23,030 nucleotides of DNA from a virus: the IMG/VR virus record IMGVR_UViG_3300009128_000652, positions 1 to 23,030 of that record; one strand, 5' to 3'. Below the pieces are notes generated by a model. That model was not told the DNA's origin. It saw only the letters and a program-made list of their open reading frames with translations, and searched no databases. Positions 16,001 through 21,476 of this stretch are shown in pieces; the stretch's first letter is position 1, and each line of letters opens with the position of its first letter. Position numbers and translations under genes: made by a program.

Positions 16001-16076
16001 AGACCACAACGACAACAATAACAGCTTTATTGTTAATATGGAGGGTCTTAATAGTGGATTTATTAGATATGTATAA
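13035..16076 (+). CDS. Large modular fibre/appendage protein with C1q/TNF-like domain
   Basis: The protein has 1013 residues. An N-terminal module (1-88) is followed by a GGGGGSVDWGD linker (91-101) and beta-rich sequence. The KTDLGLGNVDNTSDLNKP segment (about 462-480) is a hallmark of phage tail fibres, and a C1q/TNF-like jelly-roll lies at about 535-680 (VPEDGVYNVSLGIVF, VSLSVDGVLVG, TGSFLTLEKAS). Then come LDDLSDVSFDVPPQINQVLKYNG, a second GGGGGSVEV linker (about 723) and a C-terminal domain with HNLGYKPIVEID. Such modules usually trimerise and bind sugars or cell-surface structures. Gene position directly behind the capsid gene allows either a capsid-attached fibre or a tail/receptor-binding protein. 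A T10 run at codons 84-87 is a potential slippage site. Confidence 0.7.
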   Translation: MPFTYEFIDNGKSLGINFNDQGYTAGKNLVELTIPDLAENNVLKIRTNSARPTEFDINIGVDTILGVGAGSTTATELRDALELIFFLDDNGGGGGSVDWGDIEGDINTNPDLPFTQTQSLVTFDRDVQFPNQSVFLGGGKSLGSTNELLVATNVNNGNSFNYLPEVVVENKLSKGLCYVDAYEAFDKNSPQGQAQPSQTTTILSQPFIEDITGTTKHFISVIIPSALGDIITYNWYLRSSTGFVNGYLKAFKSINLNPNSTDYVWSTATINDVKSFSGQPSSAENVLINESPSVNADIQIPLLRDGFFQKNGETLTFLLVCDNAFEVEAGDLPDGQGGTFTYPYIIVDGVKWREIQTADIDPSTGKIPIDLIPSTVEGGLKVVGYWDADTNTPDLSTITLEQGEAYQVSVAGNTSLNGYDEWNEFDLAVWIDTVAGNWFRIVSTEKVLSVNGRKGDIVINKTDLGLGNVDNTSDLNKPISTDTQTALDNKVDVGGDITDLNNNAGYINTVLVDGTTVTGDGVNTPLSSIGSGGGQSFLIKTNVLDNILVNATVNNGFEPLNCIGGVEFSEGSVWNLDSQGVEVPEDGVYNVSLGIVFDSTGQRPTPVVSLSVDGVLVGDESGNAYIRGSGSAINSASCNLSTSINLTAGQKVGLQVRREGGVTAALRTVSTGSFLTLEKASSPVESIGVSSLDDLSDVSFDVPPQINQVLKYNGNVFTAADESGGGGGSVEVIDKEVNITQGSWNGNTNYVYANIPVTGVEVGQLCIIYPNPIIWQTIQANAATWDGYAYCLSDGLVNAVCRVSSFIGIPPLSTFHIKIIESVSSFQALSSYNYNTQDIDVVQSVLTVNELDHDKYFNIVSDSNYNVVLPDLDLVDVKYIYKFKNLKNSFVRGVFTPLTGQLIEGNNDFKLYGKGYLTIKKKVVNGVSSWSITDVSSLFDHLGHGRTKEVQFTDHMGIYEVVHNLGYKPIVEIDTADGFGGFSESDVDIDHNDNNNSFIVNMEGLNSGFIRYV
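13304..15226 (+). repeat. Direct repeat encoding the two Gly-rich linkers
   Basis: Positions 13304-13327 and 15203-15226 are 24-base copies with a single difference (T at 13313 versus C at 15212). Both encode GGGGGSV followed by an acidic residue. They flank the internal domains of the fibre gene and could serve as recombination points for domain exchange. A shorter Gly-rich linker occurs near 14623. Only the two 24-base ends are repeat, not the whole interval. Confidence 0.6.
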
Positions 16077-16106
16077 TTTTAACGGTTAATTTTAATTTGT
16101 ATTAGT

Positions 16107-18710
16107 ATGGCGATTACTAAAAAACAGCACTACAGAGGTAGTGACTTTAACAACAAAGAGCTAAAAGATGCGAAGTCTTTACAGCTTAATGAGGATGCTA
16201 TAAACGCAGATGAAGCGGTTAGGTTATCTCAATCTGAATCTATTGCAGATCAGGCGGCACAAGATATATTAGTAGAAAGCGGTGCTAGTTCTAGTACTAC
16301 AACCGCATTTACTTCTGCTTCTATGGTGTCATTTCTTGCAGCAAAGCAGGATAATTTGTCTATTCATTCAAGTTCTACGGCATTCGCAGAGTTTGTTAAT
16401 GGTACAGAATTAAAGATTAATAGATTAGTTACAAATGAAGTAGCTATTGATAGCACTTCTACAACTTTAGCAGCTTGTTTAGGTGTTGGATGTATATTTG
16501 GGGGTGGTGTTTGGTCTGTTGGTGGTGTTCCGTTGCAAGTTGGTGATGTTCTTATTTTAGAAAATGCTACATCTTCACAGGAACGATCTTGGATTCTTAA
16601 CGGAAACACTAACGGAGATTCAGGAGACTTTACAAGATTACAAACTGATTATGATGAGTCTGTAATTAAGGCAATGTTTAGCGGTTCTACTTTCTTAGAT
16701 TATGACGCTAATGCAGGTGTTTATACTCTTAGATTAGGGTTAAGTTCTACGGAATTAGGGGCTCAAACTTTGCCAATGGACGCAACTAAGTTTAGTGTTT
16801 TAAGTACTTCACAAGACAACCAAGAAAAAGTAAACCTAGCTTTAGAATCATTGATTGTATCAGTTGATAATAGTGCTTCTAGTGGTTCTACTACTCTATC
16901 TTTAAGGTTAGATAACTTATCAGGTGTTACAGGTTCTAATTTAGGCTCTTTTAACGGTTCTACGTTTTCATCTAACCAAAGCATTAAACAAGTATTACAA
17001 GAATCGGAAACTAAACACGAAACGGCTGACGCTGATCGTGCTGCGGTTCGTTCTGAGTTTGCTAGTGCTGATGCTACTTTAGATGCTAAAATTGACGCTG
17101 AAACTGTAAGGGCTTTAAGTGCTGAGGCTTCAGAATCAAGTGCTAGACAGTCAAGCGATAATGCTTTGCAAAACCAAATTAACGGTTTAGCTTCTTCTTT
17201 AGCTTATGAATCTTCAACCCGTGCGAGTGCTGATAGTGCTTTAGATGGTCGTTTAGATACTGTTGAAGGTGATGCTAGTACTGTTGGTTCGATTGCTCAC
17301 GGTGTATCAGAATCTCAATTATACACAGATTCAAAAGTAGCTATTGAAGCAACAGCTAGACAGCAACAGGATGCAGTTTTAAACCTTAAAATTGATAACC
17401 TAGCAGAAGGGGATATTACTTTTGTAGGTCAGATTGATGCAAGTGGTGATGTTTCTATTCGTCAAGATAGAATTGCAGCAGGTGATACTCGTAACGGTCA
17501 AGACTTGATGGCTATTGACTTACTAGCAGGTGAGACTTTCGTTTTTTCTGTTGATGCTTCATTGACTTATACAGATGGTTCAACTGTTGCTTATGAGGCA
17601 GGTGATAAGATAATGTTAGTTGATGATGTTGCTAGTGGTTCTTTAGTTGAGTCTAAAATTAACGCTGTACCTGCAAACGCAACAGGTCTAAGTGTTATTA
17701 ATATAGGTTCTTCTACTATTGAGATTGACGGAAGTGATAAACTAGGTGTAATTGGTGATTCTATCACACGTTCAGAGTTATCAGCATCAGTTGAATCTGA
17801 TATTGATGACAAAAGAAGCTTGACGGCTAATAATGTTATGACTTCTGATTCAGACACTCATTTCGTCACAGATGCAACAACGGGAGCGGCTCAAAACATA
17901 TATTATAAGCGAACATCTAACACATCGGATGCTTTAACAGATACAAAAAGAGCTATTTTAGGAGAGTTGTATGTATCTTCTAACGGTTCGGGTAACCCAT
18001 TAGATCCATCTTTTGCTCACACTGGTACGTTTAGCACTCATTATAACGGTACTTCTATTGATATGTCTATGGCTATCGGTGGAGGTAACTTTGAGGCAAA
18101 TGTAACTAACCCTTCTGCTGCTGTTTATGCTACGGGTGTTTATGCTTTAGCTCAATCTAATCAATTAGGTATTAACTCTGCTGTTACAGGTGTAGCACAA
18201 AACGCAGGTATATCTAACATTGGTATTACTGGATTTGGTAAAGCAGGAGGTATTGGTAAAGATAGAGGTGGTGTTTTCTCACTATCTGATTTAGAGTTTC
18301 TAAGTTATGCAGGATACAGGAGTGCTAATCCTATTTCTTATCCTGACGTAGCTTTATTAGCTGATGCAGGTACGAGTGCAACAGGAAAAGCTTTAGTTGT
18401 TGTTGGTGACGCAATATTTGAAAGTGGTTCTGTTACCGTTCCTAGTGCTGTTGCTGATACTGATGCTGTTAATTTAGGTGATGTAAAAGCTAAAGAAGTT
18501 TATGTATCTATTACAATAGGTGCTAACTCTAGCGAAACTATCAATCATGGACTAGGAACTAAGAAGATAGACCCTGTTATATGGGTTGATGATGAATTAT
18601 CTACTAGTGCTTTTGATGTTGAAAGAAGCGGAGATAATGCGATGGTTATCTATAATGATACTGCTTCTAGTGTTGATGTTGAAGTATTGATTAAAGGCTA
18701 CTTTATCTAG
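16107..18710 (+). CDS. Second large fibre-type structural protein with coiled-coil shaft
   Basis: The protein has 867 residues. The N-terminus (MAITKKQHYRGSDFNNKELKDAKSLQLNEDAINADEAVRLSQ) is typical of virion fibre attachment segments. Residues about 300-430 consist of repeating Ala/Ser/Asp/Glu-rich heptads (ADATLDAKIDAETVRALSAEAS, QIDASGDVSIRQDRIAAG) that predict a trimeric coiled-coil shaft. The C-terminal half is Ser/Thr/Gly-rich beta structure ending with INHGLGTKKIDPVIWVDD, which parallels the HNLGYKPIVEID tip of the preceding protein. It is probably a tail or head fibre acting in adsorption, paired with the upstream gene (30-base gap). Exact virion location is not deducible. A terminator follows. 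Confidence 0.7.
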   Translation: MAITKKQHYRGSDFNNKELKDAKSLQLNEDAINADEAVRLSQSESIADQAAQDILVESGASSSTTTAFTSASMVSFLAAKQDNLSIHSSSTAFAEFVNGTELKINRLVTNEVAIDSTSTTLAACLGVGCIFGGGVWSVGGVPLQVGDVLILENATSSQERSWILNGNTNGDSGDFTRLQTDYDESVIKAMFSGSTFLDYDANAGVYTLRLGLSSTELGAQTLPMDATKFSVLSTSQDNQEKVNLALESLIVSVDNSASSGSTTLSLRLDNLSGVTGSNLGSFNGSTFSSNQSIKQVLQESETKHETADADRAAVRSEFASADATLDAKIDAETVRALSAEASESSARQSSDNALQNQINGLASSLAYESSTRASADSALDGRLDTVEGDASTVGSIAHGVSESQLYTDSKVAIEATARQQQDAVLNLKIDNLAEGDITFVGQIDASGDVSIRQDRIAAGDTRNGQDLMAIDLLAGETFVFSVDASLTYTDGSTVAYEAGDKIMLVDDVASGSLVESKINAVPANATGLSVINIGSSTIEIDGSDKLGVIGDSITRSELSASVESDIDDKRSLTANNVMTSDSDTHFVTDATTGAAQNIYYKRTSNTSDALTDTKRAILGELYVSSNGSGNPLDPSFAHTGTFSTHYNGTSIDMSMAIGGGNFEANVTNPSAAVYATGVYALAQSNQLGINSAVTGVAQNAGISNIGITGFGKAGGIGKDRGGVFSLSDLEFLSYAGYRSANPISYPDVALLADAGTSATGKALVVVGDAIFESGSVTVPSAVADTDAVNLGDVKAKEVYVSITIGANSSETINHGLGTKKIDPVIWVDDELSTSAFDVERSGDNAMVIYNDTASSVDVEVLIKGYFI

Positions 18711-18728
18711 TCCTTTTTAATTTTATTT

Positions 18729-18765
18729 TGAGCCGTTTAATTTTATTATTCGGCTCATTTTTTTT
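18729..18765 (+). terminator. Rho-independent terminator after the fibre genes
   Basis: TGAGCCG (18729-18735) and CGGCTCA (18751-18757) form a perfect 7-bp stem with a 15-base A/T loop and an 8-base T tract (18758-18765). Confidence 0.85.
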
Positions 18766-18793
18766 AAATATCTAAACTTTTTTAAGATAGTTC

Positions 18794-18824
18794 TTGTATA
18801 ATCAAAACGAGGGTATTAGTATTG
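18794..18824 (+). promoter_or_regulatory. Bacteroidetes-type promoter (TTG-N20-TAGTATTG)
   Basis: TTG (18794-18796) and TAGTATTG (18817-18824) are separated by exactly 20 bases, the same geometry as at 3567 and 7059. The -7 has one mismatch from TAnnTTTG. It lies downstream of a terminator and 20 bases before the ATG at 18844. Confidence 0.45.
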
Positions 18825-18843
18825 TATAACAAACAAGAACAAT

Positions 18844-19008
18844 ATGAAAAACTTAATCAAAAAATATACAACAGAGCAAGGTCAAAAAGGTTTATGGTTT
18901 GTTGATCCTAAAATGGCAAACTTAACAGAATCTATGGCTATATTTATGGCAAGAACAACAGGCAGTGATTTTGTTGTAGAAGGCAACACAATTAGAAAAG
19001 TATATTAA
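18844..19008 (+). CDS. Hypothetical small protein (54 residues)
   Basis: The gene has its own promoter and an ATG 19 bases after the -7 element. The product begins MKNLIKKYTTEQGQKGLWFVDPKM and continues with a helix (LTESMAIFMARTTG) and a short strand-rich end (DFVVEGNTIRKVY). The composition is balanced and protein-like, with no family I recognise. It lies between a terminator and the noncoding zone, outside the structural operons, which suggests separate regulation. Confidence 0.6.
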   Translation: MKNLIKKYTTEQGQKGLWFVDPKMANLTESMAIFMARTTGSDFVVEGNTIRKVY

Positions 19009-19026
19009 TAGAAAAACAAAAAAGAC

Positions 19027-19110
19027 ATGACACCAATAGAACTAATAACAACTATCTTTATAATAACCTCTATTTGTGGGGGGTATTATAGATTTGCTAA
19101 GAAAGTATAA
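19027..19110 (+). CDS. Possible 27-residue membrane micro-protein
   Basis: The ATG at 19027, 18 bases after the preceding stop, encodes a 27-residue peptide. About residues 5-17 (ELITTIFIITSIC) are hydrophobic and the end is basic (RFAKKV), as in single-span membrane peptides with a cytoplasmic basic tail. Its last part overlaps the -33 region of the RNA promoter at 19093. Very short frames occur by chance, so this is tentative. Confidence 0.35.
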   Translation: MTPIELITTIFIITSICGGYYRFAKKV

Positions 19111-19123
19111 TTTTGTATCTTTG
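19093..19123 (+). promoter_or_regulatory. Near-perfect Bacteroidetes promoter driving a small RNA (TTTG-N19-TATCTTTG)
   Basis: TTTG (19093-19096) and TATCTTTG (19116-19123) both match the -33/-7 consensus exactly with a 19-base spacer, the best promoter match in the window. Transcription should begin around 19128-19132, just at the start of the RNA's 5' pairing segment. Confidence 0.7.
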
Positions 19124-19129
19124 TTTTAT

Positions 19130-19217
19130 ACGGTCGCACGTAATAGTATAAAGCATTATAATAACTACCAACTAGTTATGTAAACCTTCAAGAAGTGCGA
19201 CCCTTGAGGGTTTTTTT
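19130..19217 (+). ncRNA. Predicted structured small RNA with 5' end complementary to its terminator loop
   Basis: This is a transcript of about 88 nt set by its own promoter and terminator, with no open frame. Three elements are seen. GGTCGCAC (19132-19139) is exactly complementary to GTGCGACC (19195-19202). ATAACTA (19161-19167) and TAGTTAT (19173-19179) form a perfect 7-bp hairpin with loop CCAAC. The terminator stem is 19183-19192 with 19203-19212, and its 10-nt loop (19193-19202) contains the whole GTGCGACC. The 5' segment and the terminator stem share no bases, but full pairing of both is sterically difficult because no nucleotides connect 19202 and 19203. The RNA may therefore switch, pair partially, or pair with a second molecule. 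I recognise no known family. The RNA itself is a strong inference; its function is unknown. Confidence 0.6.
19183..19217 (+). terminator. Terminator of the small RNA
   Basis: AACCTTCAAG (19183-19192) pairs with CTTGAGGGTT (19203-19212) over 10 bp including one G-U, with a 10-nt loop and T bases 19211-19217. Confidence 0.8.
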
Positions 19218-19224
19218 ATCTCCT

Positions 19225-19252
19225 TACAATAGTTTAAACAGGTTCTATTGTA
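19225..19252. repeat. Inverted repeat 1 (8-bp arms, ACAAT-N16-ATTGT core)
   Basis: TACAATAG (19225-19232) and CTATTGTA (19245-19252) are perfect inverted copies around 12 bases containing TTTAAA. The ACAAT...ATTGT core has a 16-base gap, the same as in inverted repeat 2. It lies directly behind the small-RNA terminator and is a possible operator or element boundary. Confidence 0.5.
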
Positions 19253-19450
19253 TTATGTCAGAGTTAAAAACCTTATTACCTTATGAGGTAGTAAAATAGT
19301 TTGACACAAACCAACATCGGAAATTTTGAGCAATGTCTTACCCGTGACAACTCAAGACCTACAAGCCGAAAGGAATTAGATGTTGAGGGTTGACCTTGGA
19401 GTTTTTACTTGGCTCTTGTTTGTTCTTCGCTAGACTAACCACACAAAAAT

Positions 19451-19482
19451 TAAACAATTTTGTATATTTATTTAATTGTTTA
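19451..19482. repeat. Inverted repeat 2 (9-bp arms, ACAAT-N16-ATTGT core)
   Basis: TAAACAATT (19451-19459) and AATTGTTTA (19474-19482) are perfect inverted copies. The ACAAT (19454-19458) and ATTGT (19475-19479) cores are 16 bases apart, as in inverted repeat 1. The spacer holds TATATTTA, one base from a -7 element, so a repressor site over a promoter for the 19546 operon is possible. Confidence 0.5.
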
Positions 19483-19545
19483 GTGATTACTTGTAGGGAT
19501 ATAGACGGGTTACACCCAAAATAAAAATAAAAAACATTATTAGGT

Positions 19546-19806
19546 ATGAAAGTAATAATAAAAAAAGATTCTTTGCTATACGATCTTTTAGAAGAAAACG
19601 AAAAAGATTTAAAATATGACATAGTAGATATGGTCGTATTTGGTAAAGAGGGGATATATTATGTTTTAGAATCATTAACTGATAACTATGAATTAATTAT
19701 TAAAAACGCACTACCAGAAGAAGTAGAAGAAGTTAAGTTAACATTTGGAGAATCAATATTAGAAGAAGTAAAAGAAGAAGTAAACCTATTATTAGAAACA
19801 TTATGA
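19546..19806 (+). CDS. Hypothetical acidic protein (86 residues)
   Basis: ATG at 19546 is the first in frame; a TAA lies 18 bases upstream in frame. The product is strongly acidic (many Glu in LLEENEKDLKYD and the C-terminal EEVEEVKLTFGESILEEVKEEVNLLLETL) and largely helical after a short beta hairpin (VVFGKEGIYYVLESL). No family was recognised. It ends in an ATGA overlap with the secreted-protein gene, so they are translated together. It follows the noncoding region and may be controlled by it. Confidence 0.65.
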   Translation: MKVIIKKDSLLYDLLEENEKDLKYDIVDMVVFGKEGIYYVLESLTDNYELIIKNALPEEVEEVKLTFGESILEEVKEEVNLLLETL

Positions 19807-20138
19807 GAAAAACAATTTTAACATCTGTATTAGTATTAGTATCTATATTATCATTTAGTCAAATGACATTGATCGAAACAGATACACTTAATCAAGGAAA
19901 CTTAATAACACAATCAAACTATCAATTTTATTATAGTGATAAGTTTATGATGTTTGGAAAAGAAGAAGAGAGCGAAGACAATTATACTATGTTCAAGTTT
20001 CAAGACTCAAAACAAAAAAGTATAGGTGGATGTATTTATGAAATACACAAAACAGATTCTAGTGTATATTTATACTTATCTAAAGATTGTGGTACGGTTA
20101 TGATAAGTGAAGGAGATAAAACGTTTATATTTTATTAA
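19803..20138 (+). CDS. Secreted/periplasmic protein with signal peptide (111 residues)
   Basis: The N-terminus MRKTILTSVLVLVSILSFSQ is a clear Sec signal peptide: basic start, hydrophobic core and an SFSQ end, typical of Bacteroidetes. The mature 90-residue domain is polar with two cysteines (GGCIYEI and KDCGTVM) that could form a disulfide outside the cytoplasm, and beta-type alternation (SVYLYLSKDC, KTFIFY). Function is unknown. A phage protein exported to the periplasm or surface suggests envelope modification or superinfection exclusion. It starts in an ATGA overlap with the acidic gene. Confidence 0.65.
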   Translation: MRKTILTSVLVLVSILSFSQMTLIETDTLNQGNLITQSNYQFYYSDKFMMFGKEEESEDNYTMFKFQDSKQKSIGGCIYEIHKTDSSVYLYLSKDCGTVMISEGDKTFIFY

Positions 20139-20167
20139 ACTGGCTCAATATTTGGTACTAATGCGAT

Positions 20168-20500
20168 ATGAAAAAAATAATATTAGTATTAGGGTTAATT
20201 GTTGCTTTTAATGTCTCTTACAGTCAAAAAAAGTATGTTAAAAAGCTAGAAACAGCTAAAAAAACGTTTTTATTTTATCAAGATTCACCATTTAAAAGAG
20301 TTTTAAAAAAGTCTGGAAGGTATAAGAAAAACACAATATTTATAGAAAAAAGATGTGATGGGGTGTTTTTAATAATACAAACTAAAAAGATAAAGCAAGA
20401 TAGTTATTATTACATATCTAAAACGTTTGAAGAGATTGAATTTGACAACGTAGAAGATATTAATAAATTTATTTATAACTTGCAGTATGAAAAAGATTAA
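20168..20500 (+). CDS. Second secreted/periplasmic protein with signal peptide (110 residues)
   Basis: MKKIILVLGLIVAFNVSYSQ is another classic Bacteroidetes signal peptide with cleavage after SYSQ. The mature part is very basic at the start (KKYVKKLETAKK) and has a short beta-rich core (NTIFIEKRCDGVFLIIQTKK) with one cysteine. Size, signal type and location match the preceding secreted protein, but the mature sequences are not obviously related. It overlaps the next gene by 14 bases. Its presence among virion-type genes is odd. Function is unknown. Confidence 0.65.
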   Translation: MKKIILVLGLIVAFNVSYSQKKYVKKLETAKKTFLFYQDSPFKRVLKKSGRYKKNTIFIEKRCDGVFLIIQTKKIKQDSYYYISKTFEEIEFDNVEDINKFIYNLQYEKD

Positions 20501-20690
20501 GATTAAGTTTATAGATGACTATTTAGATGGTGTTTATCCTAAAGGTAAAGTATTATTAACGTCTTTTAATAATGCACAAAATCTAATATCTTTAGGTGTA
20601 GCAGAAGAAGTAAAAGAAGAAGAGAAACCTAAAAGAGGACGTAAACCAAAAAACAAAGCTGAATTAAAAGATAGTATTGAAACAAAATAG
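20487..20690 (+). CDS. Small protein with basic AT-hook-like tail (67 residues)
   Basis: The N-terminal 40 residues (KIKFIDDYLDGVYPKGKVLLTSFNNAQNLISLGVAEEV) have the layout of small phage proteins commonly found between capsid and neck genes: a short beta domain followed by a helix ending in GVAEE. The tail EEEKPKRGRKPKNK contains an RGRK core resembling an AT hook. Role is unknown: a head-completion or DNA-binding accessory protein is possible. It overlaps the secreted-protein gene by 14 bases and directly abuts the next gene. Confidence 0.6.
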   Translation: MKKIKIKFIDDYLDGVYPKGKVLLTSFNNAQNLISLGVAEEVKEEEKPKRGRKPKNKAELKDSIETK

Positions 20691-21476
20691 ATGTTTAACT
20701 ACCTAAGGGCTATATTTAAAGACAAAAAAGAACCTTTTACGGTTGGTGATTCTTGGAATGACTACCCGTTTAAGGTTTTTATTGATTATAACGAAATCTT
20801 AGAAGATGATAAACCAAACAAAAACGAGCGTATTTATTCCTTGTTTACTGGTTTAGATTTAGATTGGTGGTTAAAACCTCATAAACCAGAGTTATTCCAA
20901 TCTTTAAACGCTCAATTAAACTTTATTAGTGAAGAACCTAAATGTAAATTACCTACCGATATAAAAAGGTTAACTACTGGTACTTATCACAGGATAAATA
21001 AAGAGTTTAAGGAGATTAAAGCAGGAAGGTATTATAATATACTAAATGCTGTTAGTTCGTTAAGTGATGAGTCTAAAACAAGGGAAAAACTAGAAGTGAT
21101 GGCTACTTGTATTGCTGTTTGTGGTTTGGATATTGTTTACGACACAGAAGACTATGAAGAAGTGTTTAACGAGGTATTAGAAACTATGCCTACTGATGAA
21201 GCTTATACTTTAGGTTGTTTTTTTTTGAACAAACTGCAAGAATTGAACGGGAACACGCAGAAAATATGGTCAATAAAAAGCCTGACGATGCGTATTATCA
21301 AGCTAGGTTTGATTTACTTGGTAGCAAGTGGGGTAACTTTAGCAACATATATTCGTTATCCGAGGGAAATATTAAGGATTCCCTCAAGGTTATGGAGTTT
21401 TCTATTGGGTTTGTTTACGCTTGGGAGGAGTATAGTAGTGAGCGAAATAGGTGCGAAGAAATATACAGAGATTTAA
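20691..21476 (+). CDS. Frame-0 product of a probable frameshift gene (261 residues; tail-chaperone-like)
   Basis: ATG at 20691 directly follows the previous stop. Residues 1-178 are a soluble helical domain (DNKPNKNERIYSLFTG-like, LEVMATCIAVCGLDIVYDTEDYEEVFNEVLETMPTDEAYTLGCFF). Its end, CFFLNKL, coincides with a run of nine T bases. In frame 0 the chain continues to 21476 with a basic, hydrophobic section (MRIIKLGLIYLVASGVTLATY, RLWSFLLGLFTLG) that could include membrane-like helices. Gene layout (long N-terminal domain, poly-T slippery site, alternative C-terminal extension in the -1 frame) is that of tail assembly chaperones (G/GT type), although its position before the neck-type genes is unusual. 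The frame-0 tail may be a genuine alternative end or the silent frame. Confidence 0.6.
   Translation: MFNYLRAIFKDKKEPFTVGDSWNDYPFKVFIDYNEILEDDKPNKNERIYSLFTGLDLDWWLKPHKPELFQSLNAQLNFISEEPKCKLPTDIKRLTTGTYHRINKEFKEIKAGRYYNILNAVSSLSDESKTREKLEVMATCIAVCGLDIVYDTEDYEEVFNEVLETMPTDEAYTLGCFFLNKLQELNGNTQKIWSIKSLTMRIIKLGLIYLVASGVTLATYIRYPREILRIPSRLWSFLLGLFTLGRSIVVSEIGAKKYTEI
21218..21224 (+). promoter_or_regulatory. Programmed -1 ribosomal frameshift site (T TTT TTT)
   Basis: In the frame of the upstream domain the codons are TGT TTT TTT TTG, so 21218-21224 reads T TTT TTT, a canonical X XXY YYZ heptamer within a run of nine T bases (21218-21226). Slipping back one base opens a frame of 89 codons. Only a weak downstream stem (CTGC near 21234 with GCAG near 21257) was seen. 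Transcriptional slippage on the T9 run would have a similar effect. Confidence 0.6.

Larger units (their letters stand above)
19218..19545. other. 328-base gene-free region, structured and GC-richer than its surroundings
   Basis: No convincing gene is present. By hand count 19296-19440 is about 41% G+C, clearly above the flanking DNA. Possible helices include ATTACCT/AGGTAGT (19275-19281/19286-19292, one G-U), GTTTG/CAAAC (19299-19303/19307-19311) and CAACATC/GATGTTG (19312-19318/19379-19385). Others are AACTCAAG with CTTGGAGTT (19349-19356/19395-19403, one bulge) and ACCCGT/ACGGGT (19340-19345/19505-19510). Some exclude each other. A 14-codon frame (ATG 19255, MSELKTLLPYEVVK) ends at 19299, and fragments of protein-like sequence appear in two frames, so a decayed gene is the main alternative to a structured RNA. 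The stretch is bordered by two inverted repeats listed separately. Confidence 0.5.

Noticed and set aside
16107-18710. Diversity-generating retroelement or CRISPR-type repeats associated with the fibre genes
   Set aside because: No reverse transcriptase, template/variable repeat pair or regularly spaced direct repeats were seen; the internal repetition is coiled-coil heptads at the protein level.
19132-19212. Classical H-type pseudoknot with both stems complete
   Set aside because: There are zero nucleotides between the 3' strand of the first stem (ending 19202) and that of the second (starting 19203), so an 8-bp first stem cannot be spanned. Only partial, alternating or intermolecular pairing is reasonable.
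19255-19393. A +1-frameshifted protein beginning MSELKTLLPYEVVK and continuing in the next frame (SLTQTNIGNFEQ...)
   Set aside because: It needs a +1 shift at AAA TAG with no known stimulatory sequence and has codon use unlike the neighbours. It is kept only as the decayed-gene alternative for the region.
19296-19510. Group I intron
   Set aside because: Some core-like fragments and long-range pairs were considered, but I could not assemble P3-P7-P8 with a matching P7 pair, nor find exons that join into one frame.
19359-19622. Antisense frame of 87 codons across the noncoding region and the 19546 gene
   Set aside because: It runs opposite to all genes, crosses both the structured region and a convincing + strand gene, and its N-terminal part is the A/T-rich shadow of that gene.
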